A stretch of DNA of 58,125 nt from an uncultured Collinsella sp. Lineage in GTDB: Bacteria; Actinomycetota; Coriobacteriia; Coriobacteriales; Coriobacteriaceae. The notes beneath the pieces were generated by a model. That model saw only the letters and a list, made by a program, of their open reading frames with translations. It was not told the DNA's origin and did not search any database. This document shows, piece by piece, positions 35,747 to 44,543 of this stretch. The position numbers and the translations under genes were made by a program. The stretch spans positions 1-58,125 of the forward strand of contig CAUFBM010000016.1 of assembly GCA_959023295.1 (NCBI GenBank), read 5' to 3'. Position 1 is the first letter of the stretch; every line of letters begins with the position of its first letter.

Positions 35747-36647
35747 GAGCCTTCGCCCCCTTGCGGCCGATGAGATGGATGATCAGGATAAAGATGAGAC
35801 TCATGCCCATCAGCAGCAGGCCGAGCGCCCACAAGACGTCGTCCTGGGCCGAACCCTCGGCATAGACCGCCATGGACGTGGTAAGCGTGGTGGTGATGGT
35901 GGACGCAGGCGACAGCAGCGACGTCGGCATGGCCTCGATGCCGCCGATAACCATGCGCACGGCGAGCGTCTCGCCAAAGGCGCGGGTCATGCCAAGGATG
36001 ACTGCGGTCATGAGCGATGGCATAGCGCTCTTGAGCACCACGTGCCAGATGGTCTGCCAGCGGGTGTAGCCCAGCGCGAGCGAGCCCTGACGGTAGCTAT
36101 CGGGCACGGCGCGCAGGCCGTCGACCGAAAGCGTAGTCATCGTCGGCAGAATCATGACGGCCAGTACGATGGCGCCGGGCAAGATGCCCAGACCCGTGCT
36201 CACGTGGAAAACGCTCTTCATGAGGCCAACGACCACGTGAAAGCCGATCAGGCCAAAGACGACCGAGGGAATGCCGGTCAAAAGCTCAATAAGCGGCTGA
36301 AAGACCTTGGAGCCAAACTTAGGGCTAATCTCGACCGCAAAGATGGCAGAGCCGATGGCGATGGGCAGCGCGATGAGCGTGGAGAGCACCATGACCGCAA
36401 ACGAGGTGATGATCAGAGGCAGGGCGCCGGTATAGGGCAGGCCGTTTTCGGCCGTGTTGGCCAGGTCCCACTTGGTGCCGGTGAAGAACTCGACGACCGA
36501 AACGCCGTCCTTAACAAATGCCGAGAGGCCCTTTTGGGCGACCATAAAGATGAGCGCGGCAACGACAAGCGTCACGAGCGCTACGCACGCGCCCGTGACG
36601 CCCAGGCCTACGTTCTCAAGGTCGCGCTTTGGCAGCTGTTTTGCCAT
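35739..36647 (-). CDS. pstC: Phosphate ABC transporter permease PstC
   Basis: 302 aa; membrane segments include VALVTLVVAALIFMV near 18-32, then several more. The EAA-type loop is visible as YRQGSLALGYTRWQTIWHVVL. Partner of PstA. Lies 24 bp after pstS, overlapping pstA by 8 bp. Confidence 0.96.
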   Translation of the reverse strand: MAKQLPKRDLENVGLGVTGACVALVTLVVAALIFMVAQKGLSAFVKDGVSVVEFFTGTKWDLANTAENGLPYTGALPLIITSFAVMVLSTLIALPIAIGSAIFAVEISPKFGSKVFQPLIELLTGIPSVVFGLIGFHVVVGLMKSVFHVSTGLGILPGAIVLAVMILPTMTTLSVDGLRAVPDSYRQGSLALGYTRWQTIWHVVLKSAMPSLMTAVILGMTRAFGETLAVRMVIGGIEAMPTSLLSPASTITTTLTTSMAVYAEGSAQDDVLWALGLLLMGMSLIFILIIHLIGRKGAKARG

Positions 36648-36671
36648 TGCAAACCTTTCCGGGGCGATTAC

Positions 36672-37610
36672 TTATTTAGCGGAGACCTTGCCGCTGGCGT
36701 CCTTGACGACCTTCATGGCAGAGACGGGAATGAAGCCCTGCTCCTCGACGAGCTTGCCCTGGACGTCGTCGGAAAGCATGAACTCCAGGAAGGCCTTGGT
36801 GGCCTCGTCGGCGTCCTTCGCGCAGTACATGTGCTCGGTAGCCCAAATCTTAAAGGAATCGTCGGTGACGTTTGCGCTCTTGGGCTCCACGCCCTCGACC
36901 TTGATGGCATTGAACTTGGAGTCATCGAAGTGCGAGAAGTCCAGGTAAGAGATGGCGTTGTCGGTGCTGCCCATCTGAGTCTGGACGTCACCGGACTTGT
37001 CGAGCTCGGCGTCGCCCTTAAAGTCGACGGCCTCGTCGCCAAAGACGGCAGCCTCGAAGGTGGCGCGGGTACCGGAGCCTGCCTTGCGGTTGAGGACGAC
37101 GATGGTAGCGTCGTCGCCGCCGACCTCCTTCCAGTTGGTGATCTGGCCGGAGAAGATGCCCTTGATCTGCTCGAGGGACAGGTCGTCGACCTTGACGTTC
37201 TTGGAGACGACAGGGCCCATGCCCACGACGGCGACCTCGTGGTCGACGAGGTTCTTGACCTGGTCGGCCTCGAGCTTGGTCTCCGCGAAGACGTCGGAGT
37301 TACCGATGGTGACGGTGCCGGCGGCGACAGCGGTCAGGCCCTTGCCCGAACCGTTGCCCGAACCGGAGATGGAGACGTCGGGGTTGGCGTCCATGAACTT
37401 CTCGGCAGCAGCCTCGACGAGAGCCTGGAACGAAGAAGCGCCGTCGTAGGTCACCTCGCCGGAGACGGACTCGGCAGCAGCAGCGCTACCCTTGTCGGCG
37501 GCGTCGGATGCGCCGGAGCCGCCGCAACCAACGAGGCCGAGACCGACGATGCTGGCGAGACCACCAGCGAGGCCGAGGAACTGACGACGAGAATAAGCCT
37601 GATCGAGCAT
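36672..37610 (-). CDS. pstS: Phosphate-binding lipoprotein PstS
   Basis: 312 aa; ATG 37610 follows AAAGGAAGATC. Signal peptide has a twin-arginine start (SRRQFLGLAGGLASIVGLGL) ending in lipobox GLVGC, so the protein is probably exported by Tat and lipid-anchored. Phosphate-binding features include SGSGNGSGKGLTAVAAGTV near 75 and a later SGTRATFE. First gene of pstSCAB. A Pho box was not confidently identified in the upstream 190 bp. Confidence 0.95.
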   Translation of the reverse strand: MLDQAYSRRQFLGLAGGLASIVGLGLVGCGGSGASDAADKGSAAAAESVSGEVTYDGASSFQALVEAAAEKFMDANPDVSISGSGNGSGKGLTAVAAGTVTIGNSDVFAETKLEADQVKNLVDHEVAVVGMGPVVSKNVKVDDLSLEQIKGIFSGQITNWKEVGGDDATIVVLNRKAGSGTRATFEAAVFGDEAVDFKGDAELDKSGDVQTQMGSTDNAISYLDFSHFDDSKFNAIKVEGVEPKSANVTDDSFKIWATEHMYCAKDADEATKAFLEFMLSDDVQGKLVEEQGFIPVSAMKVVKDASGKVSAK

Positions 37611-37797
37611 GATCTTCCTTTCATACATGCGAATCGCGGGCACCCTGCCCGCTTTGCTGTTTGGAAAGATACGGCCCCGATCGTGCGACAACCGCGCCAG
37701 CTGCGGTTTCTTACGGGTATTTGATAGACCCTTACCGCAAGCGCGGCATGTCCTTTACAAACGAATAACAATCCCCCACCCAAGCATGGTGCGTCTT

Positions 37798-37965
37798 TTA
37801 CACCGAAGAATCGTTGGCCCAAACTAGCCGTTGGGGACAGTCATCGCCAGCGGTTGCCCCCTCGGTGCCGCCGCCCGTCACTTCCCATTGCGCCGCCTGG
37901 TCTTCCGCGCCCGTCGCTTGCTGCTGCGTCGCGTCCGCCTGCCCGCCATGTGAGTCCTCCTTCAC
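37798..37965 (-). CDS. Possible small ORF upstream of pstS
   Basis: A 55-codon frame with GTG start (37963-37965; AAAGG a short way upstream) and TAA at 37798-37800. The product is polar, rich in Gln, Gly, Ala and Thr, with codon use like neighbouring genes. No homologue is recognised and it may be noncoding. It lies between the pst promoter and the second defence island. Confidence 0.3.
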   Translation of the reverse strand: MKEDSHGGQADATQQQATGAEDQAAQWEVTGGGTEGATAGDDCPQRLVWANDSSV

Positions 37966-38004
37966 GAGAACCGCCTTTCCGCTCTATCGGCAGACACAAA
38001 AGAA

Positions 38005-38041
38005 GCCCGCCTATCTGCTCGATACGATCAGATAGGCGGGC
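38005..38041 (-). terminator. Orphan terminator at the left edge of the second defence island
   Basis: A 13-bp perfect stem (GCCCGCCTATCTG/CAGATAGGCGGGC) followed on the minus strand by TTCTTTTG. It faces minus-strand transcription, but the only gene to its right is on the plus strand, so the gene it once ended may have been displaced. Confidence 0.75.
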
Positions 38042-38172
38042 GCCACAAAGTCAGACGAGCAACAGAACTCCATTGCAGCCGCGCTCGAACAAATATGAGC
38101 CGTTGGTTTACGAGCGCCGAACTCTCGGAGCGTTCTTCAGTCATCATGGTAAGATTCCCATCGGAGGTAAAG

Positions 38173-38994
38173 ATGGAGACCATGCAGCTTGACGACACAG
38201 AACTGAGGGAGACTGCGAAGCAGCTCTATGAGTCGTACTCGACCGTCCTCTCGGAGTCCAAGCTCGCCTCCATCCTCCAAGACGCTCTCGGCGACTTCGC
38301 CCCCGTGCTCGATTCCAAATACGCCGCACGGAAGACCATCAACAACTTGGTGATGGGTTACTACCCAAACGAAGCCACCATCAAGGCTAATTTCATCGAC
38401 AAGGTGCTCTTCCCGCTAAACCCGGCAAACATCTCCATCTTCGAGCTGCCCATCGGCAACAGCCGCGTGGATATGTGCAAGGTCAATGGCCACAGTGCCG
38501 CCTACGAGATCAAGACCGACCTCGACACGTTCGACCGGCTCGAAGGCCAGCTGAGCGACTACTTCGACGTGTTCGAGACCGTCTACGTCGTGACGTCCGA
38601 GAAGCGCTGGCAGGAGCTCCCGAGCTACGTCCCCGATGCCTGCGGGATTTACTCCTACAGGCAAGACGCAAGGGACGGCTCTTACCACTTCAAGGCGCAG
38701 CGCAGGGCCATCAAGAGCACAGACTTGGACTCCGAGAAGCAGCTCATGGTCATGCCCAAGCGCGCCCTCTGCGAGACCTTCGGCATCAGCGGCAAGGGCA
38801 TGTCAAAACCCGCCATTGTCCAGGAGTGCCTCGCCGAGAACGGCCAAGCCAAAATCAACCGCCTGTTCAAGGCCTACCTCAAGCAGCGTTATGGCGCCTA
38901 CTGGGAGCACTTCTGCAAAGTGAAGCCGCAGGTTTTCGGCATCGACTACGAATGGTTCTACCGCAACAGGCTAGAGCCGGGGATTGTCTACTGA
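38173..38994 (+). CDS. sce7726-family protein (putative PD-(D/E)XK nuclease fold)
   Basis: 273 aa; ATG 38173 follows GGAGGTAAAG. The stretch AAYEIKTDLDTFDRLEGQL (about residues 105-130) has the E-x-K signature and following helix of a restriction-like nuclease core, and the protein matches the sce7726 family, whose members are regularly encoded beside sce7725 proteins, as here. Function of the pair is not established; defence is likely from context. Its stop overlaps that of the convergent sce7725 gene by 7 bp. Confidence 0.8.
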   Translation: METMQLDDTELRETAKQLYESYSTVLSESKLASILQDALGDFAPVLDSKYAARKTINNLVMGYYPNEATIKANFIDKVLFPLNPANISIFELPIGNSRVDMCKVNGHSAAYEIKTDLDTFDRLEGQLSDYFDVFETVYVVTSEKRWQELPSYVPDACGIYSYRQDARDGSYHFKAQRRAIKSTDLDSEKQLMVMPKRALCETFGISGKGMSKPAIVQECLAENGQAKINRLFKAYLKQRYGAYWEHFCKVKPQVFGIDYEWFYRNRLEPGIVY

Positions 38995-40106
38995 AACACC
39001 CTCGAAGATTCTGACAGCTGCTGTATATAGCGGATAAGCGTGTACTTAATCCACTCGGCGAAGGTGCTCTGCGTGCCTTGGGCGTATTTCTCTGCAACAA
39101 TGCCAAGGGCAACGCAGTTTCCTTTGGGGTTGAGCGTGGCGTCGGCCAGAATATCAGGGATGATATCCTGGTAGCCGCTCGGGCCGCGATCATAGTCATC
39201 GTTCACGAAGGTTTTGAATTCGTTCCTGGAACCATCATAAAGAACGGCAAGGGCACGGCCTTTGTTGGTCCCTCCTTCTGGAAGTTTGTCACGGAGTCCA
39301 CCATAATCACCGACACCTTGGAAGCCATAGTTTGCAAAGGTGTCAAGGTGTACATTATTGATGATGTTGGCGTAATCCCCATTGGGAAAATCTCTGCCAG
39401 TGGCGCTTCGCGCCCTTGGGGAGCAAAGCGCGATGAGCTGCGCAGGGAGATTGAGACGCCGAAGCTGCATACACTCTATTGGCTTCGAGCGAATCGGCTG
39501 TTCGTTGAAATCATACAGAAGGAAATCGTCCGCCCGCAGAACCTGTTTGACCGCACTTTCATAGCCCCCAAGGTCATCGATGCGAATCGCAATTTGCTGA
39601 GCCGGATTATCCGCCCTTAATTGGCCCGCAAGCGCCACAACCTCACCGGGCTTCAGCGCGTCAATGCCACGCTTAACCGTGATGACGGGAATCAAGTTTG
39701 GGTACGCAGCGATTCCAAGGACCTTGGTCTTGTATAGGCCGAGGTCTCTATTGAGCTGAATGACGAGGGGAATCTTATCAGGCTTATAACGGTACCTGTT
39801 AAGGTCGCACCTGAAGTAGTCGACCAATACGGGACGGTTGGGAAACAGCTGGACAACCTTCTCAAGCGTAACATCGTGCGGAGAGGACATGTCCTTTATT
39901 GCTCGGTGGATAATTCTCCCGCCCTTGCAGATCTTCTCTTCTCGAACGATTTCGCCGGTGAACGGGTCGATCTTATCGTCGTAGGTTAACTTCTCTTGAA
40001 TGACCTCTACCAAGGGGATCATGTCGCTACGCAGCAGGCCTTTTTCCTGAAGAATCTTCATCGCTGCGAACTCGCTTTGCCGATTCTTTATGTCGATCAC
40101 GTACAC
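38988..40106 (-). CDS. sce7725/Beta-protein family protein
   Basis: 372 aa; belongs to the family of phage T4-like Beta proteins (sce7725), recognisable from LRADDFLLYDFNEQPIRSKP and the C-terminal FNDDYDRGPSGYQDIIP-like region. No catalytic motif seen. The family is found beside sce7726 proteins in defence islands and has unknown biochemistry. Its start lies 11 bp downstream of the stop of the HigA-ImmA gene on the same strand, so it may be cotranscribed with the toxin-antitoxin genes. Confidence 0.78.
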   Translation of the reverse strand: MYVIDIKNRQSEFAAMKILQEKGLLRSDMIPLVEVIQEKLTYDDKIDPFTGEIVREEKICKGGRIIHRAIKDMSSPHDVTLEKVVQLFPNRPVLVDYFRCDLNRYRYKPDKIPLVIQLNRDLGLYKTKVLGIAAYPNLIPVITVKRGIDALKPGEVVALAGQLRADNPAQQIAIRIDDLGGYESAVKQVLRADDFLLYDFNEQPIRSKPIECMQLRRLNLPAQLIALCSPRARSATGRDFPNGDYANIINNVHLDTFANYGFQGVGDYGGLRDKLPEGGTNKGRALAVLYDGSRNEFKTFVNDDYDRGPSGYQDIIPDILADATLNPKGNCVALGIVAEKYAQGTQSTFAEWIKYTLIRYIQQLSESSRVFQ

Positions 40107-40117
40107 GGCTCCACCCC

Positions 40118-41182
40118 CTAGTTGAAGCGATCCTTCAAGTCGTTCAGTTCAGCAAACGGCACAAAGCCGTCATGCTGCAGGAAGGCAACGACGATGCCCG
40201 GAGGCGTCCCCTGAGAGGCCGCAAAGCCCTTCACGGCGGCGCTGGAAAAATCGCCCGCAGCCGCAAACGCCCGGTAGTCATCCTCGTCTACAAAGAACTT
40301 CCTCGCATACGCATTGGCACGTTCATCGTCCTCGTCAGAGCTCTTGAGCTTTGGGTCGTCAATGGAGATCTCTGCGCCCCTCTGGCCCAATCCATCGAGG
40401 AGGTGGCCAATCTCATGCGCAATTGCAAACCAAGCATCACCGTGAGTCTTGTAGCGTCCGCTGATGTAGATTGTCGGACGCCCGAGATAGTATGTGAGAG
40501 CGCCGCGAACCTTTGCGTTGGCGATAGCCGGCCTGTACACCAAGTAAACGCCAACTGAGTTGAGCAGCATGCGGCAGCTCTTCAGCGATGCCATAAAATC
40601 CGTGTTTGAAGCCACATCCTTCAGATAGGAAAGTGCATCAACGAAAGCATCCTTGGAGTACACCGGGGCGTTTTTGGTATCGTTCTGGTCCTCAATCTCT
40701 TCCTTGCAGAGCCCGAGCCACACCACAACCGCCTCAGAATCGCCGCCATCCTGCATGAATTCAATACCGTCAGGGACGGCGTTCCCGTAGCGCTCAAAGT
40801 CTGTGATGCCAAGAATCTTAAGCATCGCGGTAGCCTGCTCAACGAGGGACATACCACTCGCACGCCCAAAAGCTTCCTTGAAGTGGAACCTCTTGGCAAT
40901 CTCCTTGAGGTCAAGTTCCTCCAAATGCGCCTCCTCGCGCTCGCGAGCAAGGTACTCCTGATACTTGACCTCGTAGTTGAGCCAAAAGCTCGCAGGAACG
41001 TCGGGCATGACCTTCTCGAGCTTCAGGGCCATGTCCTCGGTAAGCCTGGTCTTCCCGTTCAGAAGCTGGGAGAGATGGCGCTCGCTCACGCCGGTGCGCT
41101 TCGAAACTTCCTTTTGGGTCAGGCCGCGCGCGTCAAGGTACTCCTTGATAATCTCGCCGGGCGCGACAATGAAATCACTCAT
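40118..41182 (-). CDS. HigA-type antitoxin fused to an ImmA/IrrE metallopeptidase
   Basis: 354 aa with start ATG 41182. The N-terminal Xre-type HTH (about 5-65) reads PGEIIKEYLDARGLTQKEVSKR, and a C-terminal domain has the zinc protease motif WFAIAHEIGHLLDG near 265. Such fused antitoxins pair with HigB-like toxins; the protease domain may cleave or remove the regulator or a host target in response to stress or phage. It lies 22 bp after the toxin gene. Confidence 0.9.
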   Translation of the reverse strand: MSDFIVAPGEIIKEYLDARGLTQKEVSKRTGVSERHLSQLLNGKTRLTEDMALKLEKVMPDVPASFWLNYEVKYQEYLAREREEAHLEELDLKEIAKRFHFKEAFGRASGMSLVEQATAMLKILGITDFERYGNAVPDGIEFMQDGGDSEAVVVWLGLCKEEIEDQNDTKNAPVYSKDAFVDALSYLKDVASNTDFMASLKSCRMLLNSVGVYLVYRPAIANAKVRGALTYYLGRPTIYISGRYKTHGDAWFAIAHEIGHLLDGLGQRGAEISIDDPKLKSSDEDDERANAYARKFFVDEDDYRAFAAAGDFSSAAVKGFAASQGTPPGIVVAFLQHDGFVPFAELNDLKDRFN

Positions 41183-41204
41183 TGCTATCTTCTCCTCTCC
41201 TAGC

Positions 41205-41525
41205 TCAGTGGTAGTCCTGTATATCCACGATACAGACGCTCGTGATCGTCGTGAGGTCATCCGGATCGAACTCTCCGACAGGGCGGACGACCAGCCTCAT
41301 GTTCTTGCTGAGGTCGATTCCCCAACAGCCCTCGAAGTTGCCGGACAGCTTGTGCCTGCGCGGCGGCGGCAGATGGGTAATCTCCGAAAGGTCATTCGCG
41401 ACCCGCAGGTCAGAAAGACGATGAATGAGGTTCTTGGCGATCTTGCCGTAGTTCCTCGTTATCGACCTCTGGTCCTTCAGACTCTTCTCAAGCGACTTGC
41501 TCGCATACTCGATATCCATCGCCAC
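41205..41525 (-). CDS. higB: HigB-type (RelE superfamily) toxin
   Basis: 106 aa, typical size for HigB, with the RelE/ParE-like fold signature RHKLSGNFEGCWGIDLSKNM and MRLVVRP. These toxins cut mRNA on the ribosome or block translation. Encoded just upstream of its antitoxin, the reverse order typical of higBA. The promoter with twin operators lies directly ahead. Confidence 0.9.
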   Translation of the reverse strand: MAMDIEYASKSLEKSLKDQRSITRNYGKIAKNLIHRLSDLRVANDLSEITHLPPPRRHKLSGNFEGCWGIDLSKNMRLVVRPVGEFDPDDLTTITSVCIVDIQDYH

Positions 41526-41538
41526 CTCCTTTGGTAGA

Positions 41539-41592
41539 AGGATATTGCAATTGATCTCTCAGGTCAATATTGATTTATGAGGTCAATTTTGA
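41539..41592 (-). promoter_or_regulatory. Promoter and twin operators of the higBA pair
   Basis: On the minus strand TTGACC (41562-41567) and TATCCT (41539-41544) with a 17-bp spacer form a good promoter. Two related 13-bp repeats, AGGTCAATATTGA (41561-41573) and AGGTCAATTTTGA (41580-41592), 19 bp apart, include the palindrome TCAATATTGA overlapping the -35 box. They are the likely antitoxin-binding sites. Confidence 0.75.
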
Positions 41593-41638
41593 GTTGTACT
41601 TCAAGCTATAGCAATGGGGGGCCTTGTATCTGAAGCGG

Positions 41639-42904
41639 CTACTGTGCAACAGAGTCTTTCAAATAACCCCGCATGAACTGCCCGATCTCTTCTCCAAAGA
41701 CGCTCAAGCCGCCCGAGGCAATGAGTCCCGGATGCACCCTGACCCCATAAATATCCCAGCCATCATCCCTAACATGCTGGAATTCGGCAAAATGCCCGCC
41801 GCCAACAGGGCTTCCATACGGATATAAGAGAACGAGCCTTTGAATCCCAGTCGCTTCCATGAACGCTCGGCCTTCGTAGACATCTGAGTTTGAAATCGTG
41901 CCGACACTCGCGTCATGAGATTTGTACTTTGCGTCGACCAACAAAGCATGGCCATCGGGTGTCCGCAGGATATAGTCCGGCCTGACCTTCATGACCGCTG
42001 CATCCCTCCGAGCAAATGGATGCTTCTCTTGGAAGGCGACACGGCAATCTTTAAGGCCGGCGACCAAAGCTTGCCGCAGGAATTCTTCCCAAGCATCCGA
42101 GGTGCGTACGACAAAGCCCGGACTAAGCATTTCACCTTGGCTTATGTAGTCAATGCCATAGCCATCGAGGATATCAATGCAGAGGCTATACAGATCTTGC
42201 CAGCCCCTGAATCGTGAGGGCACACTCCGTGGCGGGGCGGCGTCGAGCCTCGATTGCCCACCAAGTTGAGTGGCTACTCTAATCAACCTGGACTTCAAAT
42301 CAAAGTCCGTCACGCTATTAATGAGCAGCCTTGTCACTTCAACAATTACGGCGTTGTAGATGTTTTGCCTTGTGAACTCCGTAACGTCCTGCAGAAATCC
42401 ATCCCTTTCCGGAAGGACAACGCTTTCCTCAAAGAGGTCGCCCTCAATTTCAAACTGCCGTATCTGCTTGCGGCGATAGGTGCGTATGGGCACATGGGAA
42501 ACAGAGTCGAACATCGAGAGAAATACCATGGCGAGCGCATCGCTAATGCCCCTGTCCTTGCTTCGCGTCGTGCTTATCATCTGTCGCTCAGCCAAAAGCC
42601 CCCACTTCGTCCTGGCAAGGAGAAGCAAAAAGTCAGCGCGCCAAGCCTCGTTCCCGTCCATGAACTTGGGAACGACCTCTATCTCAAGTTGATCGCAGAC
42701 CGGAAATATCCCGGCAACCCGCTCAAACGAGAACCTGTTACGCTCGATATGAAGCGAGCCATTAAGAGATAGACGTTTGCAGAGATAGGCATCTGCAGCC
42801 GAGAGGCAGCTCATCAGATCATAGGGTTCAATGCCCAGCCGAATGGCTAAACTGGGTATCGGCTCCTTGTAGGGCTTGTCCTCTATCAGAACAATTCGGG
42901 CCAA
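41639..42904 (-). CDS. McrC-like restriction subunit
   Basis: 421 aa with a probable TTG start (GTGAGGTAAGCC upstream) overlapping the end of mcrB. N-terminal region and a C-terminal PD-(D/E)XK nuclease core (RPDYILRTPDGHALLVDAKY, about residues 305-325) are typical of McrC. McrC cuts DNA when activated by the McrB GTPase ring. Last gene of the operon, 4 bp from mcrB. Confidence 0.9.
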   Translation of the reverse strand: MARIVLIEDKPYKEPIPSLAIRLGIEPYDLMSCLSAADAYLCKRLSLNGSLHIERNRFSFERVAGIFPVCDQLEIEVVPKFMDGNEAWRADFLLLLARTKWGLLAERQMISTTRSKDRGISDALAMVFLSMFDSVSHVPIRTYRRKQIRQFEIEGDLFEESVVLPERDGFLQDVTEFTRQNIYNAVIVEVTRLLINSVTDFDLKSRLIRVATQLGGQSRLDAAPPRSVPSRFRGWQDLYSLCIDILDGYGIDYISQGEMLSPGFVVRTSDAWEEFLRQALVAGLKDCRVAFQEKHPFARRDAAVMKVRPDYILRTPDGHALLVDAKYKSHDASVGTISNSDVYEGRAFMEATGIQRLVLLYPYGSPVGGGHFAEFQHVRDDGWDIYGVRVHPGLIASGGLSVFGEEIGQFMRGYLKDSVAQ

Positions 42905-42907
42905 GGC

Positions 42908-44011
42908 TTACCTCACAAGCGAGAGCATCATTGTGTACACATTGCTCTCATCAATGTCGGCTTTTTCGATTGTGATGACTTGCCTTCCCGCAAAGGTGGA
43001 GCTCTTAAGCCCGAAGAAAGACTCCGCACCCGCATTGAGGACTTCGGCTATGGCCTCCTTGTCGTTGAAGAAAACCTCTTCGATGTGGGCGTCCACAACA
43101 GGCCAGCACTCGGCAATATAGCGAAGAGCGCCCGAGACGTCTCTAGGCAGCTCGCTTGAGGGAAGCTTCATGAACACGCCCTGCCCAAGCTGGTAATCCT
43201 CTCCTCGACCTAACCGAATTTTATAGTTGATGACGGTGAGGGCATGAGCGGCGAGTCCGTAAACGTCCGCCGCACTCGCAGGTTCATCTGGGAAATCGCC
43301 TCCCGGATCATCAATCCCAAAGTAAAGGCAAAGTCCGGCGATGTTCGGACAGATCTTGACCCTCTTCCATCTACGCATAAACGCAGCGTCCATGGGTTCC
43401 ACGGAAGAATCGGCCTGATTCATGGCGGCAAGGATATATAGCCTGCTTGGGAGTTGATAGTCCTCAAGCTCGGCCTTGTCGTTGAGTATCTGAACGGTGA
43501 CGGTCTTCCCAGCGATGATCCCACCATCGTCGTCTAAGCGCTTGTCGGCCTCGAAAGCTGAAATCATATCCCCGAAAATGCTGACGGCTGGGCCACGATT
43601 GATCTCATCAATGATGAGAAGCGCAGCAGAGTCAGACTGCTTTGCAAACTCTGATGCCTGCCAAAGCAATCCTTTGGAGACCTCAAACTTGACCGTGCTC
43701 GCGTCTGGGACGGGGACGATGCCGCGAACAAAATCCCTGTACCGAGTCCCTTGATGAAATGTCGTCCTAAATACCTTGCGGTTGCTACACCCTCCGCCGG
43801 GGAAAGCACCCTCGTCAGAGGCGCTCGCAATGGGAAAAGCGGCAGCTCCATAGGGGTCTACGGTGGTCTCTCCTCTCTCAAGGAAGAGATGTTCGGCCAT
43901 ATTAAGCAGAGTAGTCTTGCCGGTCGCAGGCGCCCCCGTCAAGAGAACATTCTTGTCATCGGCAAGCATCCTCAAAACCCTTTTGGCTTCCATCATGAGC
44001 TGTTCTTGCAT
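42908..44011 (-). CDS. McrB-like GTPase/AAA+ ATPase
   Basis: 367 aa. AAA+ core: Walker A NVLLTGAPATGKTTLLNMAE near residue 18-37, Walker B LLIIDEINRGPAVSIFGD near 130, and sensor ILAAMNQADSSVEPMDAAF near 200. The AAA domain begins almost at the N-terminus, so the usual McrB DNA-binding domain (about 160-180 aa before Walker A) is missing; the 173-aa protein just upstream may provide recognition. Nine-bp gap to that gene. Confidence 0.9.
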   Translation of the reverse strand: MQEQLMMEAKRVLRMLADDKNVLLTGAPATGKTTLLNMAEHLFLERGETTVDPYGAAAFPIASASDEGAFPGGGCSNRKVFRTTFHQGTRYRDFVRGIVPVPDASTVKFEVSKGLLWQASEFAKQSDSAALLIIDEINRGPAVSIFGDMISAFEADKRLDDDGGIIAGKTVTVQILNDKAELEDYQLPSRLYILAAMNQADSSVEPMDAAFMRRWKRVKICPNIAGLCLYFGIDDPGGDFPDEPASAADVYGLAAHALTVINYKIRLGRGEDYQLGQGVFMKLPSSELPRDVSGALRYIAECWPVVDAHIEEVFFNDKEAIAEVLNAGAESFFGLKSSTFAGRQVITIEKADIDESNVYTMMLSLVR

Positions 44012-44020
44012 TCTCTCACC

Positions 44021-44542
44021 TCACACCAAGTCAACTGAAAACACAACGGCATCGTTTCCGTGCTTCTCTTCTATCGCCTCATACATTGCCGCAGCGATAA
44101 TCTTATTGCTTCTAGGATGGCTGATCTGCTTCTCAGTCAAGTACTGAGCTTGCGAGAGCCCACTAGACTTACGGATGAAAGCCATGAACAGCATGCCATC
44201 ACCCTCGGCAATATCAGGAAGGTCAAGAAAGAAGTTAAGCTTATTGATTTGGGCAATCCTAACTTCTGTTGGCCTAGAGTTTGTCGGCTTAAACGCGTAA
44301 CGAACGGTTTCTACGGTGCGCGTCTTGTCTGCTCCGAGGTGCTCGAACTCAGCGATTTTGTAGGGGGTATTCCTCTCGTGAACTATCTCGACAGGAAAGA
44401 ACCTGTCGAGGCAAGGGGCAAACTCCAATCTGAAGCGCAGGTCACGTGCGCCACCACCCGTATTCGCGTTGTTGGACTCTGCTTTAATCTTCAATATATC
44501 CGCAGGGCGCATCTCGTGGCACAAGACCTCAACGACGCTCAC
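44021..44542 (-). CDS. Unknown 173-aa protein of the McrBC-like operon
   Basis: Starts with GTG at 44542, one base after the methyltransferase stop (TGATGTG), so translation is coupled. No motif known to me; GGGARDLRFRLEF near 30 and a beta-strand-rich centre suggest a compact globular domain. Sitting between a methyltransferase and an McrB that lacks its DNA-reading domain, it is a candidate target-recognition subunit (inference). Confidence 0.75.
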   Translation of the reverse strand: MSVVEVLCHEMRPADILKIKAESNNANTGGGARDLRFRLEFAPCLDRFFPVEIVHERNTPYKIAEFEHLGADKTRTVETVRYAFKPTNSRPTEVRIAQINKLNFFLDLPDIAEGDGMLFMAFIRKSSGLSQAQYLTEKQISHPRSNKIIAAAMYEAIEEKHGNDAVVFSVDLV

Positions 44543-44543
44543 A

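Noticed and set aside
35625..37724. 699-codon open frame on the plus strand
   Set aside because: It is antisense to pstA, pstC and pstS, whose proteins are unmistakable; long antisense frames are expected in GC-rich DNA.
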